DNA of 47,474 nt from Streptomyces sp. BV286. GTDB lineage: Bacteria; Actinomycetota; Actinomycetes; Streptomycetales; Streptomycetaceae. Position numbers and translations under genes: made by a program. This document shows positions 7,313 to 15,600 of this stretch, piece after piece. Location of the stretch: NCBI RefSeq assembly GCF_019090165.1, contig NZ_JAHRIB010000158.1, positions 1-47,474 on the forward strand, read 5' to 3'. A model generated the notes under the pieces. It was not told where the DNA came from and did no database searches. It worked only from the letters and a program-made list of their open reading frames with translations. Positions within the stretch are counted from its first letter, which is position 1. Each line of letters opens with the position of its first letter.

Positions 7313-7924
7313 ATGACATCCGTCCTCGTCTGCGACGACTCCCCGCTTGCCCGAGAGGCGCTCCGCCGCGCGGTGGCGACCGTGCCCGGCGTAGAGCGCG
7401 TGACCACGGCGGCCAACGGCGAGGAAGTCCTCCGCCGCTGGGGTGCCGACCGTTCGGACCTGATTCTGATGGACGTACGCATGCCCGGTCTGGGCGGCGT
7501 GGAGACGGTCCGGCGGCTGCTGTCCGCCGACCCTGGTGCGCGCATCATCATGCTCACCGTCGCCGAGGACCTGGACGGTGTCGCACTCGCGGTCGCCGCC
7601 GGTGCCCGCGGCTATCTCCACAAGGACGCCTCCCGCGCGGAGCTGCGTGCCACCGTCACCCAGGCCCTCGCCGACCCGACCTGGCGGCTCGCCCCGCGCA
7701 GACTGCGGTCGGCCGAGATGGGCGCGGCGCCGACGCTCACCGCGCGTGAGATCCAGGTCCTGGAGGGCATGAGCCACGGACGGTCGAACGCGGAGATCGG
7801 CCGTGAGCTGTTCCTCTCCGAGGACACCGTCAAGACGCACGCCCGGCGGCTCTTCAAGAAACTCGGCGCCTCGGACCGCGCGCACGCGGTGGCGCTCGGG
7901 TTCCGATGGGGCCTGGTCCGCTAG
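7313..7924 (+). CDS. bldM: Orphan response regulator BldM
   Basis: 203-residue NarL/FixJ-type regulator. The receiver domain (1-120) keeps Asp8/Asp9, Asp54 in LILMDVRMPG, Thr82 and Lys104. The LuxR-type helix-turn-helix (about 138-200) includes LTAREIQVLEGM and SEDTVKTHARRLFKKLG. In Streptomyces BldM is required for aerial growth, functions without phosphorylation of the conserved Asp, and acts as a homodimer or with WhiI. No kinase gene is adjacent, consistent with an orphan. It is transcribed from the sigma-BldN promoter, with ribosome site GGAGGA before the ATG. Confidence 0.96.
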   Translation: MTSVLVCDDSPLAREALRRAVATVPGVERVTTAANGEEVLRRWGADRSDLILMDVRMPGLGGVETVRRLLSADPGARIIMLTVAEDLDGVALAVAAGARGYLHKDASRAELRATVTQALADPTWRLAPRRLRSAEMGAAPTLTAREIQVLEGMSHGRSNAEIGRELFLSEDTVKTHARRLFKKLGASDRAHAVALGFRWGLVR

Positions 7925-7950
7925 GTGAACCGCCGCGGGGGTACGGGTGT

Positions 7951-7976
7951 CCCCGCCCGCCGGAGGGCGGGCGGGG
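7951..7976 (+). terminator. Terminator of bldM
   Basis: Perfect 11-bp GC-only stem CCCCGCCCGCC / GGCGGGCGGGG with a GGAG loop, 27 bp after the bldM stop. Confidence 0.7.
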
Positions 7977-8105
7977 CCGGGCCCGACGGGAGATCGAACA
8001 CGGCCTTTCGGGCGTCCGATCCCCGTTTCCCGGCGGATGCCGCATCCTTGAGGTGTGGAGTTCCTCGGGAACGAGTCGGTCGAGCGGGAGGGGAGGGCGC
8101 AGGAG

Positions 8106-8783
8106 ATGAGTTCCGGCGCACCTGCTCATAACGCTTCGGTGCACAACTACGGACGCGGTGCCACGGACAGGACGACGCCAAGGCACCATGGACCGATGCG
8201 TGACGACGATGCGGCTCATGCCCACGGGGCGATCGGTTCGCTCGTTCATCGCGCGGTCGACGGAGACGAGCAGGCCACGCACGATCTGCTCGCGCATGTC
8301 CATCCCCTCGCGCTGCGCTACTGCCGCACCCGGCTGTCCCGACTTCCGGGTGACGCACGGCACTTCGTGGAGGACCTGGCGCAGGAGGTCTGCGTAGCGG
8401 TGCTGCTCGCGCTGCCGCGCTACAAGGACACCGGGCGTCCCTTCGAAGCCTTCGTCTTCGCCATCGCCGCACACAAGGTCGCCGATCTGCAGCGTGCCGC
8501 GATGCGCCATCCCGGCTCGACGGCCGTGCCGTCGGACGAGATGCCCGAGCGGCCGGACGACTCGCTCGGCCCCGAGGAGCGTGCCCTCCTCAGCAGCGAC
8601 GCCGAGTGGGCGAAGAAACTCATGGCCAACCTCCCCGAGAACCAGCGGGAACTTCTCCTGCTGAGGATCGCGGTGGGGCTCACGGCCGAGGAGACCGGAC
8701 AGATGTTGGGAATGTCACCCGGCGCGGTCCGGGTCGCCCAGCACCGGGCCCTCAGCCGTCTCAGGGCGCTGGCCGAGCAGTAG
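8106..8783 (+). CDS. shbA: ECF-type RNA polymerase sigma factor ShbA
   Basis: 225 residues from ATG 8106, which has the purine-rich GGGAGGGGAGGG just upstream. An upstream start at 8055 or an internal ATG at 8196 is possible. It contains sigma region 2 (LALRYCRTRLSRLPGDARHF through FVFAIAAHKVADLQRAA) and region 4 (NLPENQRELLLLRIAVGLTA, then a helix-turn-helix with GMSPGAVRVAQHRALSRLR). The position bldM-X-guaB and the sequence fit ShbA, the sigma factor known in Streptomyces to drive hrdB, the principal sigma gene. The mycobacterial positional counterpart is sigD. No anti-sigma gene is adjacent. Confidence 0.88.
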   Translation: MSSGAPAHNASVHNYGRGATDRTTPRHHGPMRDDDAAHAHGAIGSLVHRAVDGDEQATHDLLAHVHPLALRYCRTRLSRLPGDARHFVEDLAQEVCVAVLLALPRYKDTGRPFEAFVFAIAAHKVADLQRAAMRHPGSTAVPSDEMPERPDDSLGPEERALLSSDAEWAKKLMANLPENQRELLLLRIAVGLTAEETGQMLGMSPGAVRVAQHRALSRLRALAEQ

Positions 8784-9174
8784 CCGGGTCTCCCTCGCGG
8801 ATGCCGTTCCCTCGCGGGGCGGTGTTCCGCCGGGGCCCCGGACGAGGCGGCACCCGCCGGACGGCGACGAGCCCGCCGTGGCGCAGCAGTAGCGGCGTCG
8901 AAGTCAGCGGTCGCACCACGCCCTGTCGCCGCGCGCTCTCACCCCGCCCTCTCACCTCTGCCGGGACGGCGCGCGATGCACGGGCCGGAGCGTCGGCAGG
9001 ACATCTTCCGTCAAAGTTTTCCTCACCCGCGGGCGACCTGCGAGAGGCTGGGGGAGGTGGCGGCGGCGGACGGAGAGCCGGTCGCGGCCCCGCCTCCCGG
9101 GGCTCGGCGCGGGATGAACGGCGAAGGCCGTCCGCCCGTACGAACCTACGAAGCCCAGGGGTGCCCGTAACCGT
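8784..9174. other. Intergenic stretch without a recognised gene
   Basis: About 390 bp between shbA and the guaB promoter. No frame on either strand shows recognisable protein similarity, and no strong terminator stands out. A small hairpin ACGGC-GAAG-GCCGT occurs near 9120. A short A+T-richer patch (TCAAAGTTTTCC) near 9012 may be a binding site or part of a promoter. Confidence 0.5.
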
Positions 9175-9207
9175 GGAATGAGAGAGCCATGCTTCCCGTT
9201 AGCATGG
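9175..9207 (+). promoter_or_regulatory. guaB promoter, sigma-R-like, with overlapping dyad
   Basis: GGAAT (9175-9179), exactly 18 bp, GTT (9198-9200), the published Streptomyces sigma-R pattern. A perfect dyad CCATGC-N9-GCATGG (9187-9207) overlaps the -10 side and the expected start, leaving a leader of about 37 nt. I find no good vegetative -35 here. Confidence 0.6.
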
Positions 9208-9244
9208 ACATCCGCACCGATCAAGGCCATTTGGGGAAGGTGTC

Positions 9245-10750
9245 ATGACTGCAAACGTCGACGGAGTGCCCGAGAAGTTCGCGACACTCGGGCTGACCTA
9301 CGACGACGTGCTGCTGCTGCCGGGCGCATCGGAAGTGCTGCCGGGCGCGGTCGACACCTCGTCGCGCATCTCCCGCAACGTGCGGGTGAACATCCCGCTG
9401 CTCTCGGCGGCCATGGACAAGGTCACCGAGTCGCGCATGGCGATCGCCATGGCCCGGCAGGGCGGCGTCGGCGTGCTGCACCGGAACCTGTCCATCGAGG
9501 ACCAGGTCAACCAGGTCGACCTCGTCAAGCGCTCCGAGTCCGGCATGGTCACCGACCCGATCACGGTCAATCCCGACGCCACGCTCGCGGACGCCGACGC
9601 GCTGTGCGCCAAGTTCCGCATCAGCGGCGTCCCCGTCACCGACGGCAACGGCAAGCTCCTCGGCATCGTCACCAACCGCGACATGGCCTTCGAGAGCGAC
9701 CGCTCCCGCCAGGTGCGCGAGGTCATGACCCCGATGCCGCTGGTCACCGGCAAGGTCGGCATCTCCGGGAACGACGCCATGGAGCTGCTGCGCCGCCACA
9801 AGATCGAGAAGCTTCCGCTGGTCGACGACGCGGGCATCCTCAAGGGCCTCATCACGGTCAAGGACTTCGTCAAGGCCGAGAAGTACCCGAACGCGGCGAA
9901 GGACGCCGAGGGCCGTCTCCTCGTGGGTGCCGCCGTCGGCGCCAGTCCCGAGGCGCTGGAGCGGGCCCAGGCGCTCGCCGAGGCCGGTGCGGACTTCCTG
10001 ATCGTCGACACCTCGCACGGGCACAACAGCAACGCCCTCAACTGGATGGCGAAGATCAAGTCGAGCGTCGGCGTCGACGTGATCGGCGGCAACGTGGCCA
10101 CCCGGGACGGCGCCCAGGCGCTGATCGACGCCGGTGTCGACGGCGTCAAGGTGGGCGTGGGCCCCGGCTCCATCTGTACGACCCGCGTGGTCGCCGGCAT
10201 CGGTGTCCCGCAGGTCACCGCGATCTACGAAGCCGCCCTCGCGGCTCGTGCCGCCGGCGTCCCGGTGATCGGCGACGGCGGTCTGCAGTACTCCGGGGAC
10301 ATCGGCAAGGCGCTGGCCGCCGGTGCCGACACGGTGATGCTGGGCAGCCTGCTCGCGGGCTGCGAGGAGTCGCCCGGAGAGCTGCTCTTCATCAACGGCA
10401 AGCAGTTCAAGTCGTACCGCGGCATGGGTTCCCTCGGGGCCATGCAGTCCCGCGGCCAGGGCCGGTCGTACTCGAAGGACCGCTACTTCCAGGCCGAGGT
10501 GGCCTCCGACGACAAGCTCGTGCCCGAGGGCATCGAGGGCCAGGTGCCCTACCGCGGCCCGCTGGGCAACGTGCTGCACCAGCTGGTCGGCGGCCTGCGC
10601 CAGACCATGGGCTATGTGGGCGCCGCCTCCATCGAGGAGATGGAGACCAAGGGCCGCTTCGTCCGGATCACCTCCGCGGGCCTCAAGGAGAGCCACCCGC
10701 ACGACATCCAGATGACGGTCGAGGCACCGAACTACAGCCGAGGCCAGTAG
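9245..10750 (+). CDS. guaB: IMP dehydrogenase GuaB
   Basis: 501 residues; oxidises IMP to XMP with NAD+, the committed step of guanine nucleotide synthesis. It has a TIM-barrel catalytic domain with two CBS domains inserted at about residues 100-215 (GMVTDPITVNP, VMTPMPLVTG). The catalytic loop is GVGPGSICTTR with Cys311, followed by DGGLQYSGDI, the flap YRGMGSLGAM, and RGQGRSYSKDRYF with the catalytic Arg-Tyr pair. It is intact in every respect. Ribosome site GGGGAAGG lies just before ATG 9245. It is followed by a double terminator, then the GuaB3-like paralogue; guaA lies 28 kb away. Confidence 0.97.
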   Translation: MTANVDGVPEKFATLGLTYDDVLLLPGASEVLPGAVDTSSRISRNVRVNIPLLSAAMDKVTESRMAIAMARQGGVGVLHRNLSIEDQVNQVDLVKRSESGMVTDPITVNPDATLADADALCAKFRISGVPVTDGNGKLLGIVTNRDMAFESDRSRQVREVMTPMPLVTGKVGISGNDAMELLRRHKIEKLPLVDDAGILKGLITVKDFVKAEKYPNAAKDAEGRLLVGAAVGASPEALERAQALAEAGADFLIVDTSHGHNSNALNWMAKIKSSVGVDVIGGNVATRDGAQALIDAGVDGVKVGVGPGSICTTRVVAGIGVPQVTAIYEAALAARAAGVPVIGDGGLQYSGDIGKALAAGADTVMLGSLLAGCEESPGELLFINGKQFKSYRGMGSLGAMQSRGQGRSYSKDRYFQAEVASDDKLVPEGIEGQVPYRGPLGNVLHQLVGGLRQTMGYVGAASIEEMETKGRFVRITSAGLKESHPHDIQMTVEAPNYSRGQ

Positions 10751-10756
10751 CCGTAA

Positions 10757-10817
10757 GCGTGCTCCACGCGCGCGTGGAGCACGCCCGAGGGCGGTACCGG
10801 AGGCTCCGGGACCGCCC
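10757..10817 (+). terminator. Tandem terminator hairpins after guaB
   Basis: The first is a perfect 28-bp palindrome (10757-10784) built on GCGTGCTCCACGCG. The second (10789-10817) has a 14-bp stem with one mismatch (GGGCGGTACCGGAG and its partner) and is followed by TTG. Together they should separate guaB from the next gene. Confidence 0.75.
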
Positions 10818-10876
10818 TTGTCGTATGCGTCGGGGATACTGGAACGCGCAGAACCGAAGAGGGAAAGGCCACACAC

Positions 10877-12001
10877 GTGACTGAGATCGAGATCGGGCGC
10901 GGCAAGCGCGGCCGCCGGGCGTACGCCTTCGACGACATCGCCGTCGTCCCGAGCCGCCGTACGCGAGACCCGAAGGAGGTCTCGATCGCCTGGCAGATCG
11001 ACGCCTACCGCTTCGAGCTGCCTTTCCTGGCCGCCCCGATGGACTCCATCGTCTCCCCGCAGACCGCCATCCGTATCGGCGAGCTCGGCGGCCTGGGCGT
11101 CCTGAACCTCGAAGGCCTGTGGACGAGGTACGAGGACCCGCAGCCGCTTCTCGACGAGATCGCGGAGCTGGACTCCGAGACCGCGACCCGCCGCCTCCAG
11201 GAGATCTACTCGGCTCCCATCAAGGAGGAGCTGATCGGGCAGCGCATCAAGGAGGTGCGCGACTCGGGCGTGGTCACCGCGGCCGCGCTCTCCCCGCAGC
11301 GCACCGCCCAGTTCTCCAAGGCCGTCGTGGACGCCGGTGTCGACATCTTCGTCATCCGCGGTACGACGGTCTCGGCGGAGCACGTCTCGGGAGCCTCCGA
11401 GCCGCTGAACCTGAAGCAGTTCATCTACGAGCTGGACGTGCCCGTCATCGTCGGCGGCTGCGCCACGTACACGGCCGCCCTGCACCTGATGCGTACGGGC
11501 GCGGCCGGTGTCCTGGTGGGCTTCGGCGGCGGCGCCGCCCACACCACGCGCAACGTCCTGGGCATCCAGGTCCCCATGGCCACCGCCGTCGCGGACGTGG
11601 CGGCGGCCCGCCGTGACTACATGGACGAGTCCGGCGGTCGGTACGTGCACGTGATCGCGGACGGCGGCGTCGGCTGGTCCGGCGACCTCCCCAAGGCCGT
11701 CGCCTGCGGTGCCGACGCCGTGATGATGGGCTCCCCGCTCGCGCGCGCCACCGACGCGCCCGGCAAGGGGCACCACTGGGGCATGGAGGCCGTCAACGAC
11801 GAGCTGCCGCGCGGCAAGAAGGTCGACCTCGGCACGGTGGGCACCATCGAAGAGGTCCTCGCCGGCCCCTCGCACATCCCCGACGGCTCCATGAACTTCT
11901 TCGGCGCCCTGCGCCGCGCGATGGCCACGACCGGCTACAGCGAGCTCAAGGAGTTCCAGCGGGTCGAGGTCACGGTGGCGGACTCGCAGCACAAGCGCTG
12001 A
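10877..12001 (+). CDS. GuaB3-type IMP dehydrogenase family protein (no CBS domains, catalytic Cys replaced)
   Basis: 374 residues of the IMP dehydrogenase/GMP reductase barrel without CBS insertion, matching the actinobacterial GuaB3 group. The Cys loop of GuaB (GVGPGSICTTR) is here GFGGGAAHTTR, so the nucleophilic Cys is His222, and the Arg-Tyr flap is absent. Nucleotide-binding elements remain (LAAPMDSIVS, ADGGVGWSGDLPKA, MGSPLA). Covalent IMP chemistry is therefore unlikely, and the true activity is unknown. Start is GTG 10877. A GATACT (10835-10840) could be its -10 but has no -35 at proper spacing. Its place after guaB is conserved in mycobacteria. Confidence 0.88.
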   Translation: MTEIEIGRGKRGRRAYAFDDIAVVPSRRTRDPKEVSIAWQIDAYRFELPFLAAPMDSIVSPQTAIRIGELGGLGVLNLEGLWTRYEDPQPLLDEIAELDSETATRRLQEIYSAPIKEELIGQRIKEVRDSGVVTAAALSPQRTAQFSKAVVDAGVDIFVIRGTTVSAEHVSGASEPLNLKQFIYELDVPVIVGGCATYTAALHLMRTGAAGVLVGFGGGAAHTTRNVLGIQVPMATAVADVAAARRDYMDESGGRYVHVIADGGVGWSGDLPKAVACGADAVMMGSPLARATDAPGKGHHWGMEAVNDELPRGKKVDLGTVGTIEEVLAGPSHIPDGSMNFFGALRRAMATTGYSELKEFQRVEVTVADSQHKR

Positions 12002-12029
12002 CACCGCGCTCCGCCCGAGCGGACGAAAA

Positions 12030-12060
12030 GGGGCCCGGCCACTGGGTGGCCGGGCCCCTT
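12030..12060. terminator. Bidirectional terminator
   Basis: Perfect 13-bp stem GGGGCCCGGCCAC / GTGGCCGGGCCCC with a TGG loop, flanked by AAAA on the left and TT on the right. It lies between the convergent GuaB3-like and sugar dehydrogenase genes. Confidence 0.85.
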
Positions 12061-12170
12061 CGCGTGTGCGAGTGGCCCGGTGGGGCGCGCTTCTGGCTCC
12101 GTCAGCGGGCGGTGGGCCGCCGAAGGAGACGGCTGTCGCGGGCTCCGGACGGTGAGCGGCCGCCCCTTGT

Positions 12171-13376
12171 TCACAACCGGTGCGCCGCCCCCGTGGGAGT
12201 GACCCCACGTGTGTCCAGGAGGAGCTGGGCCTTCACCGACAGGCCCTGCAGGTCGTAGGTGCGGTGCTGCTGGAGCAGGATCGTCAGGTCCGCGTCGGCC
12301 GCCGCCTCGTACAGGGAGTCCACGCGCGGGACCGGGCGGTCGAGGATGCCCCAGGACGGGACGTGCGGGTCGTGGTAGCTGACGGCCGCGCCCAGTTCCA
12401 TCAGGCGGGTCGCGATCTCCTGGGCGGGTGAGCCCTGTTGGTCGGCGTGGTCGGGCTTGTAGGTGATGCCGAGGAGCAGCACGCGCGCGCCGCGGGCCGA
12501 CTTGCCGTGTTCGTTGAGGAGGGCGGCCGCGCGCTGGATGACGTACTGGGGCATGTGGCTGTTGACCTGCTGTGCCAGCTCGATCATGCGCAGCGAGCGG
12601 GTCCGCGGGCCCGCGAGGTCCCGGGGGACGGCGTGGCCGCCGACGCCCGGGCCGGGGCGGAAGGCCTGGAAGCCGAACGGTTTCGTCTCGGCGCAGCGGA
12701 TGACGTCCCACAGGTCGACGCCCAGGTCGTGGCAGAGCACCGCCATCTCGTTGACCAGGGCGATGTTGACGTGCCGGTAGTTGGTCTCCAGGAGCTGCAC
12801 GGTCTCCGCTTCTCGTGGTCCACGCGCGCGTACGACCTTGTCGGTGAGGCGGCCGTAGAAGGCGGCGGCCGACTCGGTGCAGGCGGGGGTGAGACCGCCG
12901 ATGACCTTCGGGGTGTTGGCGGGACCGTGGTCGCGGTTGCCGGGGTCGACACGGCTGGGCGAGTACGCCAGATGGAAGTCGCGCCCCGCACGGAGCCCCG
13001 AACCCTCTTCGAGGAGCGGACGGAGGAATTCCTCGGTCGTACCCGGGTACACGGGGGACTCCAGGATCACCGTGGTGTGCGGGCGCAGGTGTGCGGCCAG
13101 GGTGCGGGCGGCCGCGGCCACCTGCCCCAGATCGAGCGCCCCGTCCGCGCCGCGCGGGGTCGGAGCGCAGATGACGGCGGTGCGTACGCGGCCGAGTTCG
13201 CCCGGGTCGGTGGCCGGCCGGAAGCCCGTGGAGAGCATCCGGCGCAGGTCGGCGGCGGCCAGTGGAGCGGGGTCGCCGCACTCGTAGCCGAGGGTGGGGA
13301 TGCCGGTGGTGGCGGCGGCCTGGGCCAGGGGCAGGCCGAGCTGGCCGAGGCCGATGACGGCGAGATCTGCGGGCAT
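12171..13376 (-). CDS. Nucleotide-sugar dehydrogenase homologue lacking the catalytic Cys
   Basis: 401 residues from ATG 13376 (ribosome site GGAAGGAC upstream); the frame runs further but the added sequence is not family-like. It resembles UDP-ManNAc/UDP-glucose dehydrogenases: Rossmann AVIGLGQLGLPLA (6-18), SPVYPGTTEEF, SPSRVDPGNR, NTPKVIGG, NYRHVNIALVNEMA, FRPGPGVGGH and a C-terminal domain with LLGITYKPDHAD. The motif normally GGHCxPxD reads GGHAVPRD: the nucleophile is Ala249 (codon GCC at 12630-12632). The second oxidation step should fail, so it may be a one-step enzyme, a binding protein or a regulator. Confidence 0.85.
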   Translation of the reverse strand: MPADLAVIGLGQLGLPLAQAAATTGIPTLGYECGDPAPLAAADLRRMLSTGFRPATDPGELGRVRTAVICAPTPRGADGALDLGQVAAAARTLAAHLRPHTTVILESPVYPGTTEEFLRPLLEEGSGLRAGRDFHLAYSPSRVDPGNRDHGPANTPKVIGGLTPACTESAAAFYGRLTDKVVRARGPREAETVQLLETNYRHVNIALVNEMAVLCHDLGVDLWDVIRCAETKPFGFQAFRPGPGVGGHAVPRDLAGPRTRSLRMIELAQQVNSHMPQYVIQRAAALLNEHGKSARGARVLLLGITYKPDHADQQGSPAQEIATRLMELGAAVSYHDPHVPSWGILDRPVPRVDSLYEAAADADLTILLQQHRTYDLQGLSVKAQLLLDTRGVTPTGAAHRL

Positions 13377-13648
13377 GGCGGTGGGCCGTCCTTCCCTGTA
13401 GCCGGAGTGGGACGAGGGCGCAAGCCCTGTGGACAGAACGGGCGAGCGCAATGTCAGACTAGGAGTAAATATGACCGATATGCGGGATTGTTCGGTTGTG
13501 TTTCTCCGGAAGTCACCGAGAGATATCCACAGGCGGACGGCCGGTGGTGGCCGATGGCGGGCAACGCGGTCAGAATCTGGGCATGGGGGATGTGAGCAGG
13601 GCCTCGCCGGACGGGTGAGCCCAGCGCGACGGACAGCGGGAGGCAACG

Positions 13649-15355
13649 GTGAGGACAGCGACACTGGGACCGGCGGAGCGCGCCGAGTCACTCGCGGGCA
13701 TGGCCGAGCGCGAGCTGGATGTGCTGGTCGTGGGAGCGGGCGTGGTCGGCGCGGGAACCGCCCTGGACGCCGTGACCCGCGGCCTGTCCACCGGCCTGGT
13801 CGAGGCGCGTGACTGGGCGTCGGGCACGTCGAGCCGGTCGAGCAAGCTGATCCACGGCGGCCTGCGCTATCTGGAGATGCTCGATTTCGCGCTCGTACGG
13901 GAAGCGCTGAAGGAGCGTGGGCTCCTGCTTGAGCGGCTCGCGCCACACCTCGTGAAGCCCGTCCCTTTCCTGTACCCCCTGCAGCACAAGGGGTGGGAGA
14001 GGCTGTACGCCGGCTCGGGCGTCGCGCTCTACGACGCGATGTCGATGGCGCGCGGGCACGGACGCGGCTTGCCCACGCACCGTCACCTGTCACGGCGTCA
14101 CGCGCTGCGCGTCGCTCCCGCACTGAAGAAGGACGCCCTGGTCGGAGCGCTGCAGTACTACGACGCCCAGATGGACGACGCCCGCTTCGTGGCGACCCTG
14201 GTGCGCACGGCGTCGGCGTACGGCGCGAAGGTCGCCAACCGCGCGCGGGTGACCGGGTTCCTGCGCGAGGGCGAGCGTGTGGTCGGCACCAAGGTCCAGG
14301 ACGCCGACGGAGGCGGGGAGTACGAGATCCGCGCCAGGCAGGTCGTCAACGCCACCGGCGTGTGGACGGACGACACCCAGGCGATGGTCGGTGAGAGGGG
14401 ACAGTTCCACGTCAGGGCGTCCAAGGGCATCCATCTGGTCGTACCGAAGGACCGGATCCACTCCACGACGGGGCTGATCCTGCGCACCGAGAAGTCCGTG
14501 CTGTTCGTCATCCCGTGGGGGCGGCACTGGATCGTGGGCACGACGGACACCGACTGGGACCTCGACAAGGCGCATCCGGCGGCGTCCAGCGCCGACATCG
14601 ACTACCTGCTGGAACATGTGAATGAAGTGCTCGCGGTGCCGTTGACACGCGACGACGTCCAGGGGGTGTACGCGGGACTGCGGCCGCTGCTCGCCGGGGA
14701 GTCGGACGCCACGAGCAAGCTGTCCCGCGAGCACACCGTGGCGCATCCGGTGCCGGGGCTCGTGGTCGTGGCGGGCGGCAAGTACACGACGTACCGGGTG
14801 ATGGCCAAGGACGCGGTGGACGAGGCGGTGCACGCCCTCGACCAGCGGGTCGCGGAGTGCGTCACCGAGGACGTTCCGCTGATCGGCGCCGAGGGCTACC
14901 GGGCGCTGTGGAACGCGCGAGCGAGGATCGCCGCACGGACCGGACTGCACGTGGTGCGCGTGGAGCACCTGCTGAACCGGTACGGGGCACTCGCCGAGGA
15001 GGTGCTCGACCTCATCGCCGCGGACGCCTCGCTGGGCGAGCCGTTGCCGGCGGCCGAGGACTATCTGCGCGCCGAGATCGTCTACGCCGCCTCGCACGAG
15101 GGGGCGCGGCATCTGGACGACGTGCTGACGCGGCGCACGCGCATCTCGATCGAGACCTTCGACCGGGGCACCCGCAGCGCACGGGAGGCCGCCGAGCTGA
15201 TGGCGCCGGTCCTGGGCTGGGACAAGGACCAGATCGAGCGCGAGGTCGAGCACTACGAGAAGCGGGTGGAGGCGGAGCGGGAGTCGCAGCGGCAGCCGGA
15301 CGACCTGACGGCCGACGCCGCCCGGCTGGGCGCGCCGGACATCGTGCCGCTGTAG
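13649..15355 (+). CDS. glpD: Aerobic glycerol-3-phosphate dehydrogenase
   Basis: 568-residue FAD enzyme that oxidises glycerol-3-phosphate to dihydroxyacetone phosphate at the membrane and passes electrons to quinones. It shows LDVLVVGAGVVGAGTALDA (FAD fold), WASGTSSRSSKLIHGGLRYL, the substrate region with IPWGRHWIVGTTDTDW, VYAGLRPLL, GGKYTTYR, and the C-terminal helical domain (TFDRGTRSAREAAELMAPVL). Start is GTG 13649 with GGGAGG upstream. A 15-bp terminator follows. The adjacent genes are not glycerol-uptake genes, so this is a stand-alone copy. Confidence 0.95.
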   Translation: MRTATLGPAERAESLAGMAERELDVLVVGAGVVGAGTALDAVTRGLSTGLVEARDWASGTSSRSSKLIHGGLRYLEMLDFALVREALKERGLLLERLAPHLVKPVPFLYPLQHKGWERLYAGSGVALYDAMSMARGHGRGLPTHRHLSRRHALRVAPALKKDALVGALQYYDAQMDDARFVATLVRTASAYGAKVANRARVTGFLREGERVVGTKVQDADGGGEYEIRARQVVNATGVWTDDTQAMVGERGQFHVRASKGIHLVVPKDRIHSTTGLILRTEKSVLFVIPWGRHWIVGTTDTDWDLDKAHPAASSADIDYLLEHVNEVLAVPLTRDDVQGVYAGLRPLLAGESDATSKLSREHTVAHPVPGLVVVAGGKYTTYRVMAKDAVDEAVHALDQRVAECVTEDVPLIGAEGYRALWNARARIAARTGLHVVRVEHLLNRYGALAEEVLDLIAADASLGEPLPAAEDYLRAEIVYAASHEGARHLDDVLTRRTRISIETFDRGTRSAREAAELMAPVLGWDKDQIEREVEHYEKRVEAERESQRQPDDLTADAARLGAPDIVPL

Positions 15356-15414
15356 GGATTGCAGCCGTTGGAGGTGCTCCGGGCGCCGTGGGCGGTGCCG
15401 GAGGCAGGGAAGTG

Positions 15415-15457
15415 CGACAGGGCCCGAGTTCGTGCGAGCGCGACTCGGGCCCTGTCG
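15415..15457. terminator. Terminator after glpD
   Basis: Perfect 15-bp stem CGACAGGGCCCGAGT / ACTCGGGCCCTGTCG with a 13-nt loop, 60 bp beyond the glpD stop. It can serve both convergent genes. Confidence 0.85.
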
Positions 15458-15501
15458 GCTTCCCCCGGCGAGGGCCCGAGGGCGAGAGACGAGGGGCCAG
15501 C

Positions 15502-15559
<58 letters not shown>

Positions 15560-15600
15560 CCGAGGGTTCAGGGGCGACGGCCGGTGCAGACCGGCGGGTG

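Noticed and set aside
10818..10840. TTGTCG and GATACT as a promoter for the GuaB3-like gene
   Set aside because: The boxes are only 11 bp apart; GATACT alone may be a -10, but I cannot support a full promoter.
13474..13496. ACCGA-N13-TCGGT dyad before glpD
   Set aside because: Five-base arms with a long spacer are expected by chance in this GC-rich DNA; no link to a glycerol regulator consensus.
13377..14123. N-terminal extension of the sugar dehydrogenase frame
   Set aside because: The frame stays open into glpD on the other strand, but the sequence is Arg/Pro/Ala shadow; the Rossmann fold begins right after ATG 13376.
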